A stretch of 48,318 nucleotides of DNA from Frankiales bacterium. Lineage in GTDB: Bacteria; Actinomycetota; Actinomycetes; Mycobacteriales; SCTD01. Under the pieces are notes generated by a model. The model made no database searches. It was not told the origin of the DNA and was given only the letters and a program-made list of their open reading frames with translations. Both the position numbers and the translations under genes were made by a program. This document shows positions 39,116 to 46,526 of the stretch, one piece after another. Numbering within the stretch: position 1 is the stretch's first letter; each line of letters opens with the position of its first letter. The DNA is taken from NCBI GenBank assembly GCA_025465135.1, contig JAODNA010000076.1, forward strand, positions 1 to 48,318. Reading direction: 5' to 3'.

Positions 39116-39874
39116 GTGACGACTCTTCTTCACCCCCCGATCACAGCAACACAAGCAGCTGCCCGCACCGTGGACGCGACGAAGGTGTACGGCAGGGGAC
39201 AGACCGAGGTGCGCGCTCTGGATGGCGTCACCATCGAGTTCGCGCAAGGCCAGTTCACCGCCATCATGGGACCGTCCGGTTGCGGGAAGTCGACGCTGCT
39301 GCACTGCCTGGCCGGGCTGGACGACCTCACCTCAGGTCACGCCTTCATCGGTGATGCCGACCTGAGCGCGCTCAACGACAACGAGCTGACCCTGTTGCGT
39401 CGCGAGCGGATCGGCTTCGTGTTCCAGTCCTACAACCTGATCCCCACGCTCACCGCGTTGGAGAACATCCGCCTTCCTCTTCGGCTTGCCGGCGAGACCG
39501 GCGACACCGACTGGATCAGTACGGTCATCGACACCCTCGGCCTCACGGAGCGCACCGCGCATCACCCGGCTGAGATGTCAGGCGGGCAGCAGCAACGAGT
39601 AGCGGTCGCACGGGCACTCGCGACTCGGCCTCGCATCATCTTCGCCGACGAGCCGACCGGGAACCTGGACTCCAAGGCAGGGGCCGAGGTCCTCGCCTTC
39701 ATGCGCCGTGCTGTCGATGACATGAAGCAGACCATCGTCATGGTGACGCACGATCCGAACGCGGCCAGCTACGCCGACCGAATCGTCTTCCTCGCCGACG
39801 GCCGCATCGTCGATGAGATGGAGCACCCGACAGCCGTTCGCGTGCTCGAGCGCATGAAGCGCTTCGGGGAGTGA
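39116..39874 (+). CDS. MacB/LolD-type ABC transporter ATP-binding protein
   Basis: 252 residues. Two GTG codons lie in tandem (39113, 39116); the second is better spaced from AAGGAGG (39104-39110). Walker A GPSGCGKST is at residues 52-60, Q-loop in FVFQSYNLIPTLTALEN, signature MSGGQQQRVAVARAL from 154, Walker B IIFADEPTGNLD and switch His in VTHDPN. It pairs with the large permease 6 bases downstream. It has the same type as the ATPase at 1571, and a DosR-like box lies upstream, so it may be induced in hypoxia/dormancy. Confidence 0.93.
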   Translation: MTTLLHPPITATQAAARTVDATKVYGRGQTEVRALDGVTIEFAQGQFTAIMGPSGCGKSTLLHCLAGLDDLTSGHAFIGDADLSALNDNELTLLRRERIGFVFQSYNLIPTLTALENIRLPLRLAGETGDTDWISTVIDTLGLTERTAHHPAEMSGGQQQRVAVARALATRPRIIFADEPTGNLDSKAGAEVLAFMRRAVDDMKQTIVMVTHDPNAASYADRIVFLADGRIVDEMEHPTAVRVLERMKRFGE

Positions 39875-39880
39875 CGGGAC

Positions 39881-42433
39881 ATGTTCGCCACCGCACTCTC
39901 GTCTCTGCTGGCCCACAAGCTCCGGATGCTCGCCGTGGCCACCGCCGTACTGCTCGGCGTCGCGTTCATGGCCGGCACCCTCGTCTTGACGGACACTGTC
40001 GGACGAACCTTCGACAACCTGTTCGGTGACGTCTACAAGAACACCGACGTCGTCGTCCGAGCCAAGGCCGCGTTCGACGGTCCTACTGCCATGGGTGCCC
40101 AGCGCGGTCGCGTCGACGCGGCTGCTCTGGCTGCCGTACGGGCCGTGCCCGGCGTCCGCGAGGCCCAAGGCAACGTCCTCGGCTACGCCCGTCTCATCGC
40201 CAAGGACGGGCACGCCCTCGGGCACCCCTCCAACGGTGCCCCGGCGCTCGGCGGCGACTGGACCGTGTCGACCCGCCTGAACCCCTACACGCTCGCCGCC
40301 GGGTCCCCGCCGACTGCGGCTGACGACGTCGTCATCGACCGCAAGAGCGCGCGTGACGGCGATCTGCAGGTCGGAAGCGTGACCACCGTTCTCGTCCAGG
40401 GACCGCCCATGAAGGTTCGGGTCTCGGGCATCGCGACGTTCGGCTCGACCGACAGCCCCGGTGGTGCCACCGTCGTGCTGTTCCGCTCCGACGTCGCGCA
40501 ACGGGTGATCGCTGCCCCGGGAACTTTCGACCAGATCGCTGTCGCCGCCGACCGCGACGTGTCGTCCAGTCAGCTCGCCAGCCGCGTCAGGGCTGTGATC
40601 CCCAGCACCGCTGAAGCCGTCACCGGTGCCGCGGTGACCAAGGAGACCCAGGATGCTATGGCGGTTGCGTTCTCCTTCTTCACGACCTTCATGCTCGTCT
40701 TCGCGCTCATCGCCCTGCTCGTCGGCGCGTTCATGATCTTCAACACGTTCTCGATCACCGTCGCGCAGCGCACCCGAGAGAACGGCCTGCTGCGCGCCCT
40801 CGGAGCCACGCGGCGACAGGTCCTGGCGGCGGTCCTGCTCGAGGCGCTGATCATCGGCGTTCTGGCGTCCGTGGCCGGGCTCTTCGTCGGCCTCGGGGTT
40901 GCCGTCGGGCTCAAGGGGCTGCTCGGCCTCATCGGCTTCGACATCCCGGCATCCGGCGTCGTGTTCACGCTCAAGACCGTGCTCGTTTCGGTCCTGGTGG
41001 GGGTTGCAGTGACCTGCGCTGCCGCGCTCTCACCCGCCCGGAAGGCAGGTCGGGTTCCTCCGATAGCCGCGATGCAGGCCGGCAACACAGGTGTGGCCGT
41101 GAGCAGCTCGAGACGGCGCGTCGTCGTCGGAACGATTCTTACCGCGGGGGGTGTCGCTACCTTGATGACCGGGCTGTTCAGCTCGGTCGGAAAGCCCGTG
41201 ACGGTCGTCGGTGTCGGTGCCCTGTTGGTGTTGTTCGGTGTCTCGGTGCTCGGCCCCACGGTTGCTCGGCCGCTCAGCAGGATCATCGGCGCACCTCTGG
41301 CGCGGCTTCGCGGAGTCACCGGCGACCTCGCCCGCGAGAACGCCATGCGCAACCCGCGTCGTACCGCAGCCACGTCAGCTGCGCTGATGATCGGCGTCGC
41401 GCTCGTCGGTTTCATCACCATCTTCGTGGCCTCGGCAAAGGCGTCCTTGAACGACACGATCGACCGCGCTTTCACGGGAGACATCGTCGTCAACACGGGT
41501 GCCGGGATGTCGGGAGGTGTGGACCCCGCCTTCGCCAGAGGGCTCACCACCTTGCCGGAGATCGCGGCCGCCAGCGGCGTCCGGCAGTCACTCGCGCTCG
41601 TCGCCGGCGACGCCGCCATCGTGACGGCCGCCGACCCGAAGCAGGCCTTCCAGATCCTGGACATCAAGCCGCTGTCCGGTTCCCCTGACCAGCTCGGAGT
41701 GGACGCGATCGCGGTCCACAAGGACACCGCCGCCCGGCTGCACGTCCGTGTCGGCGATGTCCTGCCTGTCGTGTTCAAGGACACCGGACCGAAGTCGATG
41801 CGGATCGCCATGATCTACGGCGAGATCCAGCCGGCGCGCACGTACTTCATGAGCATGGCGGCGTACGACGCGAACTTCTCGAACCGCTACGACACGATGG
41901 TGTTCGTCAAGAAGGCAGCGACCGCGGACGCGGCGGCTGCCCTTCAGGCCGTGAAGCAAGCCGCCGCGGCGTATCCCGGCGTCGACGTCCTGGACCGGGC
42001 TGGCTTCAAGACCGATCAGTCCAAGCCGTTCAACCAGATGCTCACGCTGGTCTACGCACTGCTCGGGCTCGCCATCCTGATCGCACTTCTCGGGATCGCC
42101 AACACCCTGGCGCTCTCGGTCTTCGAGCGGACGCACGAGATCGGCCTGCTTCGCGCGGTCGGCATGACGCGTGCGCAGCTGCGGGCGTCGCTCCGGTGGG
42201 AGTCCGCGATCATCGCGCTGCAGGGCACTGCCCTCGGGTTGGTGATCGGGATCTTCTTCGGATGGGCCCTGGTGCGGGCATCCTCCAGCTTGGGCATCAC
42301 GACGTTCGCGTTGCCGGTGCCGAGCCTCGGGGTGATCGTGGTGCTGGCCGCCCTTGCGGGGATGGTCGCAGCCATCGGACCGGCCCGCCGGGCCGCGAGG
42401 CTGAACGTCCTGAAGGCGATCGTCAGCACATGA
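39881..42433 (+). CDS. FtsX-type ABC transporter permease, duplicated form
   Basis: 850 residues. N-terminal span (LRMLAVATAVLLGVAFMAGTLVL), a MacB-like extracytoplasmic domain to about 250, a three-span FtsX block (about 265-395) with RENGLLRALGATRRQV, a further span near 415-450, a second external domain and a final FtsX block (about 725-845) with HEIGLLRAVGMTRAQLR. This is the ten-span actinobacterial layout. It acts with the ATPase encoded upstream; cargo could be lipids, lipoproteins or peptides. The stop overlaps the SRPBCC gene start by 4 bases, linking it to the rest of the operon. Confidence 0.92.
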   Translation: MFATALSSLLAHKLRMLAVATAVLLGVAFMAGTLVLTDTVGRTFDNLFGDVYKNTDVVVRAKAAFDGPTAMGAQRGRVDAAALAAVRAVPGVREAQGNVLGYARLIAKDGHALGHPSNGAPALGGDWTVSTRLNPYTLAAGSPPTAADDVVIDRKSARDGDLQVGSVTTVLVQGPPMKVRVSGIATFGSTDSPGGATVVLFRSDVAQRVIAAPGTFDQIAVAADRDVSSSQLASRVRAVIPSTAEAVTGAAVTKETQDAMAVAFSFFTTFMLVFALIALLVGAFMIFNTFSITVAQRTRENGLLRALGATRRQVLAAVLLEALIIGVLASVAGLFVGLGVAVGLKGLLGLIGFDIPASGVVFTLKTVLVSVLVGVAVTCAAALSPARKAGRVPPIAAMQAGNTGVAVSSSRRRVVVGTILTAGGVATLMTGLFSSVGKPVTVVGVGALLVLFGVSVLGPTVARPLSRIIGAPLARLRGVTGDLARENAMRNPRRTAATSAALMIGVALVGFITIFVASAKASLNDTIDRAFTGDIVVNTGAGMSGGVDPAFARGLTTLPEIAAASGVRQSLALVAGDAAIVTAADPKQAFQILDIKPLSGSPDQLGVDAIAVHKDTAARLHVRVGDVLPVVFKDTGPKSMRIAMIYGEIQPARTYFMSMAAYDANFSNRYDTMVFVKKAATADAAAALQAVKQAAAAYPGVDVLDRAGFKTDQSKPFNQMLTLVYALLGLAILIALLGIANTLALSVFERTHEIGLLRAVGMTRAQLRASLRWESAIIALQGTALGLVIGIFFGWALVRASSSLGITTFALPVPSLGVIVVLAALAGMVAAIGPARRAARLNVLKAIVST

Positions 42434-43098
42434 GGGGCGACGCGCGGCGACCTGCTCGGCACCTGGGCACCCAGCTCGGTCATGTCCTTGCGGACCTGCC
42501 TGTCTTCCTGACCTCTCCGCTCTTCCGCCGTCGGCACCTGACCTGGGGCGCAACGGCGAGCGAGCTGGCAGCTCCGATGCCCGGCGACGAGCTGCTGCCC
42601 CGGGCTCAGTACCGGTCGACCAGAGCGATCGACATCACGGCCTCACCCGATCTCGTCTGGCCGTGGCTGGTGCAGGTCGGCTGTCAACGGGCTGGTTGGT
42701 ACAGCGACGACCTGCTCGACAACCTGGCTCGTCCCAGCGCGAGCGAGCTCGTGCCGGCGTTCCAGCACCTCGCCGTCGGGCAGTGGGTGCCGATGTCACC
42801 GTCCATGCCCACGGATCGCAATGCGCTGCAGGTGCACTCCTTCGAGGTCGACTCATGGATGCTGTGGACCAAGCCGGACAGCACGTGGGCCTGGCAGCTG
42901 ACCCCCACCACCACCGGTGGCACCCGACTGGTGACGCGCATCCACGCCACGTACGACTGGCACCGTCCCGTCACGGCTCTCGTCGGCGTCCTGCTCATGG
43001 AGCTCGGCGACTTCGCGATGCTGCGCAGGATGCTCTGGGGCATCAAGGCACGGGCCGAGGCGCTCGCGTCGGCGCGGACGGTGGCGAGCAGGCCATGA
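42430..43098 (+). CDS. SRPBCC-like (START/Bet v1 fold) protein
   Basis: 222 residues from the ATG that overlaps the permease stop. The conserved opening of the fold is RAIDITASPDLVWPWLVQVGCQRAGWYSDDLLDN near residues 65-98, followed by a strand-rich middle (LQVHSFEVDSWMLW, WAWQLTPTTTGGTRLVTRI). A C-terminal helix holds FAMLRRMLWGIKARAE. SRPBCC proteins bind hydrophobic ligands in a cavity. Next to exporters and membrane proteins it may bind a lipid or polyketide-like ligand; inferred. No signal peptide. Confidence 0.8.
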   Translation: MRGDARRPARHLGTQLGHVLADLPVFLTSPLFRRRHLTWGATASELAAPMPGDELLPRAQYRSTRAIDITASPDLVWPWLVQVGCQRAGWYSDDLLDNLARPSASELVPAFQHLAVGQWVPMSPSMPTDRNALQVHSFEVDSWMLWTKPDSTWAWQLTPTTTGGTRLVTRIHATYDWHRPVTALVGVLLMELGDFAMLRRMLWGIKARAEALASARTVASRP

Positions 43099-43718
43099 CA
43101 GCCGGCGCGGCGATCGTCGCTGGTGCCCGGCGGGGCGAGCCGGCCGTCCGCGGCTCAGCGCCTCGGGAGCGTCGTGCGGAGCAGCGGCTCGCCATCGCGG
43201 TCGGACTGTCGGCGGTCGTCTTCTCGGCGCTGTACCTGCTCTCCGACGTCTACGAGGCCGTGCAAGGCGGCTTCTCCTCCGGTCAGCTGTGGTTGACGCT
43301 GATCGCCGAGGCCGCGCTTCCCGTGTTCGTCATCGGCTTGGCCTTGGCCCAGCGGCCGCGCTTCGGCAGGCTCGGCTGGACGAGCGCATGGGCCTACGCC
43401 TACAGCTTCGTCTTCTTCTCGGGCACGGTCGTGTACGCGCTGGCTCGCAGCACCGACACCTACAGCGACCTGACTCGGCAGCTCGGCCCCGTGATGCTCG
43501 TGCACGGGGCCATCATGGTGGTCGCCGGCGTCGGTTTCGGTGTTGCTGTCCTGCGCGCAGGGGTCCTCCCCGGCTGGACGGCGGTCGCCCTGATGACCGG
43601 TGTCGTCCTCGTTGCGGTCACGCAGACCCTGCCCTCCGCGACGGGCCTCGCGGCAGCGACGATCCGTGATGCAGCCTTCGCCGGCATGGGCGCGGCGCTG
43701 CTCAGATCGCGGCGATGA
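43095..43718 (+). CDS. Multi-span membrane protein of unknown function
   Basis: 207 residues, starting in the ATGA overlap with the SRPBCC gene. About six hydrophobic spans: LAIAVGLSAVVFSALYLLSDV near residue 31, LTLIAEAALPVFVIGLALA near 67, AYAYSFVFFSGTVVYALA near 98, VMLVHGAIMVVAGVGFGVAV near 132, ALMTGVVLVAVTQTLPSA and the last helix. I do not recognise the family. The SRPBCC-membrane-membrane gene order between two exporters suggests a shared membrane role. Confidence 0.7.
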   Translation: MTAGAAIVAGARRGEPAVRGSAPRERRAEQRLAIAVGLSAVVFSALYLLSDVYEAVQGGFSSGQLWLTLIAEAALPVFVIGLALAQRPRFGRLGWTSAWAYAYSFVFFSGTVVYALARSTDTYSDLTRQLGPVMLVHGAIMVVAGVGFGVAVLRAGVLPGWTAVALMTGVVLVAVTQTLPSATGLAAATIRDAAFAGMGAALLRSRR

Positions 43719-43719
43719 C

Positions 43720-44475
43720 ATGACTGCCTCGCGAGGAGCTGCTGACCCTGCCCTTGTTCTTGCCGGCAGTACGGTCGATCGCCTGCTCGGCAGCTGGTCC
43801 GCTCGGGTCATCGCAGGGCTCAGCGTCCCGTACGCGATCACGATGGTGCTCGGGTTCAGCTCGATGGGCAACCTTCGCGACCCCCTGCCCGATCCCTACC
43901 TGGCGGTGGCCGAGCTCCTGATCCTCCTCATGGCGCCGTTCATGGTGACGTTGATGGTCGCGGTGCATGCCTGTGCCCCTGCGCGGCTGCGCGCGCTGAG
44001 CCTCACCGCACTGGGCTGGATGCTGATCCTCGCGGCAGTGACCATGACGGTGCACTTCGTCGAGCTGACCTTCGTACGGCGGATCAACCCCGCAGACGTG
44101 CCCGGCTTCGACCGCCTGCTCGACTTCCAGTGGCCGTCACTCCTGTACGCCGCCGACATCGCCGCGTGGGACCTGTTCCTGGGCTTGTCACTGCTGTTCG
44201 CGGCTCCGGTGTTCAGCGGCCTGCGCTACCGGTGGGCCCGCCGCGGCCTCTTCGCCAGCGGTGCGCTCTGCCTGCTCGGGCTCGTCGGCCCGGTCTTCAA
44301 CGTGCTCGCCTGGCGGGGCCTCGGCATCTTCGGCTACGCGGTGGTGTTCCCCATCACCTGCCTCGCGCTCAGCCGCGCCTTCGCCACTCGCGGCGTCGTC
44401 GCTGACCGACGACCGCCCGGACCTATCCCCTCGCTAGGGTCGGCCTCGTGTCGGGAGTCGTCGGGCGTGGTCTGA
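43720..44475 (+). CDS. Multi-span membrane protein of unknown function
   Basis: 251 residues from ATG 43720, one base after the previous stop. About six to seven spans: VIAGLSVPYAITMVLGF, VAELLILLMAPFMVTLMVAV, ALGWMLILAAVTMTVHFVEL, WPSLLYAADIAAWDLFLGLSLLFAAPVF, GLFASGALCLLGLVGPVFNVL and GYAVVFPITCLALSRAF. The WDLFLGL segment after a DIAAWD acidic patch may be structural. Family not recognised. Its 3' end overlaps the following ATPase gene by 28 bases and contains that gene's predicted promoter. Confidence 0.7.
   Translation: MTASRGAADPALVLAGSTVDRLLGSWSARVIAGLSVPYAITMVLGFSSMGNLRDPLPDPYLAVAELLILLMAPFMVTLMVAVHACAPARLRALSLTALGWMLILAAVTMTVHFVELTFVRRINPADVPGFDRLLDFQWPSLLYAADIAAWDLFLGLSLLFAAPVFSGLRYRWARRGLFASGALCLLGLVGPVFNVLAWRGLGIFGYAVVFPITCLALSRAFATRGVVADRRPPGPIPSLGSASCRESSGVV
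44435..44440 (+). promoter_or_regulatory. Leaderless-type -10 element (TAGGGT) inside the operon
   Basis: TAGGGT ends 7 bases before the GTG at 44448, with no Shine-Dalgarno sequence. It lies inside the end of the preceding membrane protein gene. It would give the ABC-2 exporter its own leaderless transcript besides operon read-through. Confidence 0.5.
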
Positions 44476-45290
44476 GCAAGCTGTACGGCGCGGTGCAGGC
44501 GCTCGACGAGGTCGACCTCGACGTCCCGCCCGGAACAGTGCACGGCCTGCTCGGGCCGAATGGCGCCGGCAAGTCAACCCTTCTGCGGATGATGCTGGGG
44601 CTGGTGCGGCCGGATCAGGGCACGCTGGAGGTCGGCGGGGTGGTCGCCGGGTTTGTAGAGGTCCCCGGTGCCTACCCGTACCTCACCGGCCGGCAGAACC
44701 TCGAGTTCCTCGCCCGCCTCGACGATGCGCCGGGCGATGTGTCGACCGTGCTCGAGCAGGTCGATCTCGCTCCGCGTGCCGACACCAAGGTGTCGGGCTG
44801 GTCGCTGGGCATGCGCCAGCGGCTGGCGATCGCAGGGGCGCTGCTGCGGGCGCCCGACATCCTGCTCCTCGACGAGCCGGCAAACGGTCTGGACGTGCTT
44901 GCTGCCCGGGCTCTGCGCGAGCTCGTGGCCGGGCTGGCCACGGAAGGCCTCACGGTGATCCTCAGCAGCCATGACCTCGCGGAGGTCGACGCGCTGTGCG
45001 AGGACGCCACGGTGCTCGTGTCGGGGCGAGTGGCGTGGACCGGCAGCATCGGCGCCCTGCGCGCGCGTCCGGGCCGACACCGGATGAGCACCAGCGACGA
45101 CGCACGTGCGTTTCGCCTCGCGCCTTCTGCGCTCGACGTGCAGATGGCAGACGGTGCCCTGCTGCTGCACGGCGACACGGCCGGTGTCGACGCCTACGTC
45201 CTGGCGCTTGGTCGCGAGCAGATCGCGGTGCGCTCGCTACGGCCGGCGTCGCTCGCCCTCGAGGATGCCTTCCTGGAGCTGACCCGATGA
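44448..45290 (+). CDS. ABC transporter ATP-binding protein (ABC-2 exporter)
   Basis: 280 residues. Walker A GPNGAGKST is at residues 36-44, Q-loop region in VAGFVEVPGAYPYLTG, signature WSLGMRQRLAIAGALL from 118, Walker B ILLLDEPANGLD at 138-149, switch His in SSHDLAE. The residues after 210 form the C-terminal domain of bacitracin-resistance-type exporters, ending SLEDAFLELT-like. It overlaps the previous gene by 28 bases and the permease gene by ATGA, and has a leaderless promoter. Paired with the ABC-2 permease. Confidence 0.92.
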   Translation: MSGVVGRGLSKLYGAVQALDEVDLDVPPGTVHGLLGPNGAGKSTLLRMMLGLVRPDQGTLEVGGVVAGFVEVPGAYPYLTGRQNLEFLARLDDAPGDVSTVLEQVDLAPRADTKVSGWSLGMRQRLAIAGALLRAPDILLLDEPANGLDVLAARALRELVAGLATEGLTVILSSHDLAEVDALCEDATVLVSGRVAWTGSIGALRARPGRHRMSTSDDARAFRLAPSALDVQMADGALLLHGDTAGVDAYVLALGREQIAVRSLRPASLALEDAFLELTR

Positions 45291-46084
45291 GCGTCGTCCG
45301 CGCGGAGCTGTTCAAGCTGGTCGAACAGTCGCGTGTCCGCGTGCTCGTCATCGTCTGTCTGCTCGGGCCGCTGCTCGTGGCGTTCGTACTCGACCGGCAG
45401 TCAGGCTTGCCCAAGGACACCTTGTTCGGTCGGCACGTGCATGAGTCCGGCTACGCCCTTCCGCTCGTGATCCTCGGCTTCGCCGGCACCTGGGGCTTCC
45501 CGCTGCTGACCAGCCTCGTCGCCGGCGACATCTTCTCCTCCGAGGACGGGCACGGCACGTGGCCGGCTCTGCTCAGCCGCAGTCGCACCAGGGCACAGGT
45601 GTTCACCGGCAAGGTGCTCGCCTCTGCCCTGGTTGCGGCCGGGCTGCTCGCGGTCACGGCGATGACGAGCCTGCTCGCCGGTCTCGTGCTGTCGGGCAGC
45701 ACGCCTCTCGTCGGCCTCTCAGGCACAGAGCTGGCGCCGGGCCGCGCCGCAGTGCTCGTCGCCGCCAGCTGGGCGACCGCGCTCGCGCCACTTCTCGGCT
45801 TCACGGCTCTGGCCTGCCTGCTGTCCGTCGTCAGCCGCAGCAGCGTGATCGGCGTGGCGGGCCCTGTTGTGCTGGGCCTGGTGATGCAGCTGCTCGCCCT
45901 GCTCGGCGGTCTCGGGGACGCAGCGAACGTGCTGCTGACGACACCCTTCGGCTCCTGGCACGGGCTGGTGCGCGAGCACCCCTTCTACGGCCCGCTGGGG
46001 CAGGGCGTGCTCGTCAGCGTCGTCTGGGGTGCGATCTGCCTGGCAGTTGCCCGCTGGGTCCTGCTGCACCGGGACATCACGTGA
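45287..46084 (+). CDS. ABC-2 type transporter permease
   Basis: 265 residues from the ATG overlapping the ATPase stop. Spans: VRVLVIVCLLGPLLVAFVL near the N-terminus, ALPLVILGFAGTWGFPLLTSLVAG, ALVAAGLLAVTAMTSLLAGLVLSG, LAPLLGFTALACLLSVVSRS and VIGVAGPVVLGLVMQLLALLGGL, with a C-terminal span. The charged SSEDGHGTWPALLSRSRTR loop after the second span is the cytoplasmic coupling region of ABC-2 permeases. Partner of the ATPase encoded upstream. Overlaps the lipoprotein gene by GTGA. Confidence 0.9.
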   Translation: MSVVRAELFKLVEQSRVRVLVIVCLLGPLLVAFVLDRQSGLPKDTLFGRHVHESGYALPLVILGFAGTWGFPLLTSLVAGDIFSSEDGHGTWPALLSRSRTRAQVFTGKVLASALVAAGLLAVTAMTSLLAGLVLSGSTPLVGLSGTELAPGRAAVLVAASWATALAPLLGFTALACLLSVVSRSSVIGVAGPVVLGLVMQLLALLGGLGDAANVLLTTPFGSWHGLVREHPFYGPLGQGVLVSVVWGAICLAVARWVLLHRDIT

Positions 46085-46503
46085 AGCGGGTCGGCGTCGC
46101 ACTCGTGCTCGGGCTGTTGACGACCGCGTGCAGCACGCCGGCGACACCGGCTGCGCTGTCGTCCTCGTTCGCCGAGGTCTTCGCCGGTTTGTACGTCGCT
46201 CAGCAGGCCCACCTCGGGCGGACCGACGTCACGGCCGGGACGCTGCACCCGCGCAGCCTCTGCCGGCGAACCGGACCGGCGTCGCAGGGCCCCGGAGAGG
46301 ACTGGGTGTGCGCCGTCCAGTACGTCGACGCCGACAGCACGGTCACGCAGTCGTTCGACATGCAGGTCAAGCCGGATGGCTGCTGGCGGGCGGACGGTGC
46401 CGCGGCGTCGCAGCCGGCCGTGCTGGCCGACCCCGTCAGCGGGCAGACCTCGGTCAACCAGCTCGCCGAGTTCGACGGGTGCCTGAACACCAGCTGGCGC
46501 TGA
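46081..46503 (+). CDS. Small lipoprotein of the ABC-2 exporter operon
   Basis: 140 residues from GTG 46081 (GTGA overlap). Signal peptide with lipobox LLTTAC, Cys17, so it is a surface lipoprotein. The mature part has four further cysteines (LCRRTG, WVCAVQY, DGCWRAD, DGCLNTSW), likely two disulfides. Family not recognised; it could be an extracytoplasmic helper of the exporter. Last gene of the eight-gene run that starts at 39116. It converges with the adaptor gene across a 23-base gap. Confidence 0.75.
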   Translation: MKRVGVALVLGLLTTACSTPATPAALSSSFAEVFAGLYVAQQAHLGRTDVTAGTLHPRSLCRRTGPASQGPGEDWVCAVQYVDADSTVTQSFDMQVKPDGCWRADGAAASQPAVLADPVSGQTSVNQLAEFDGCLNTSWR

Positions 46504-46526
46504 CCCGGTCCCGACTGCGGCTCGTC

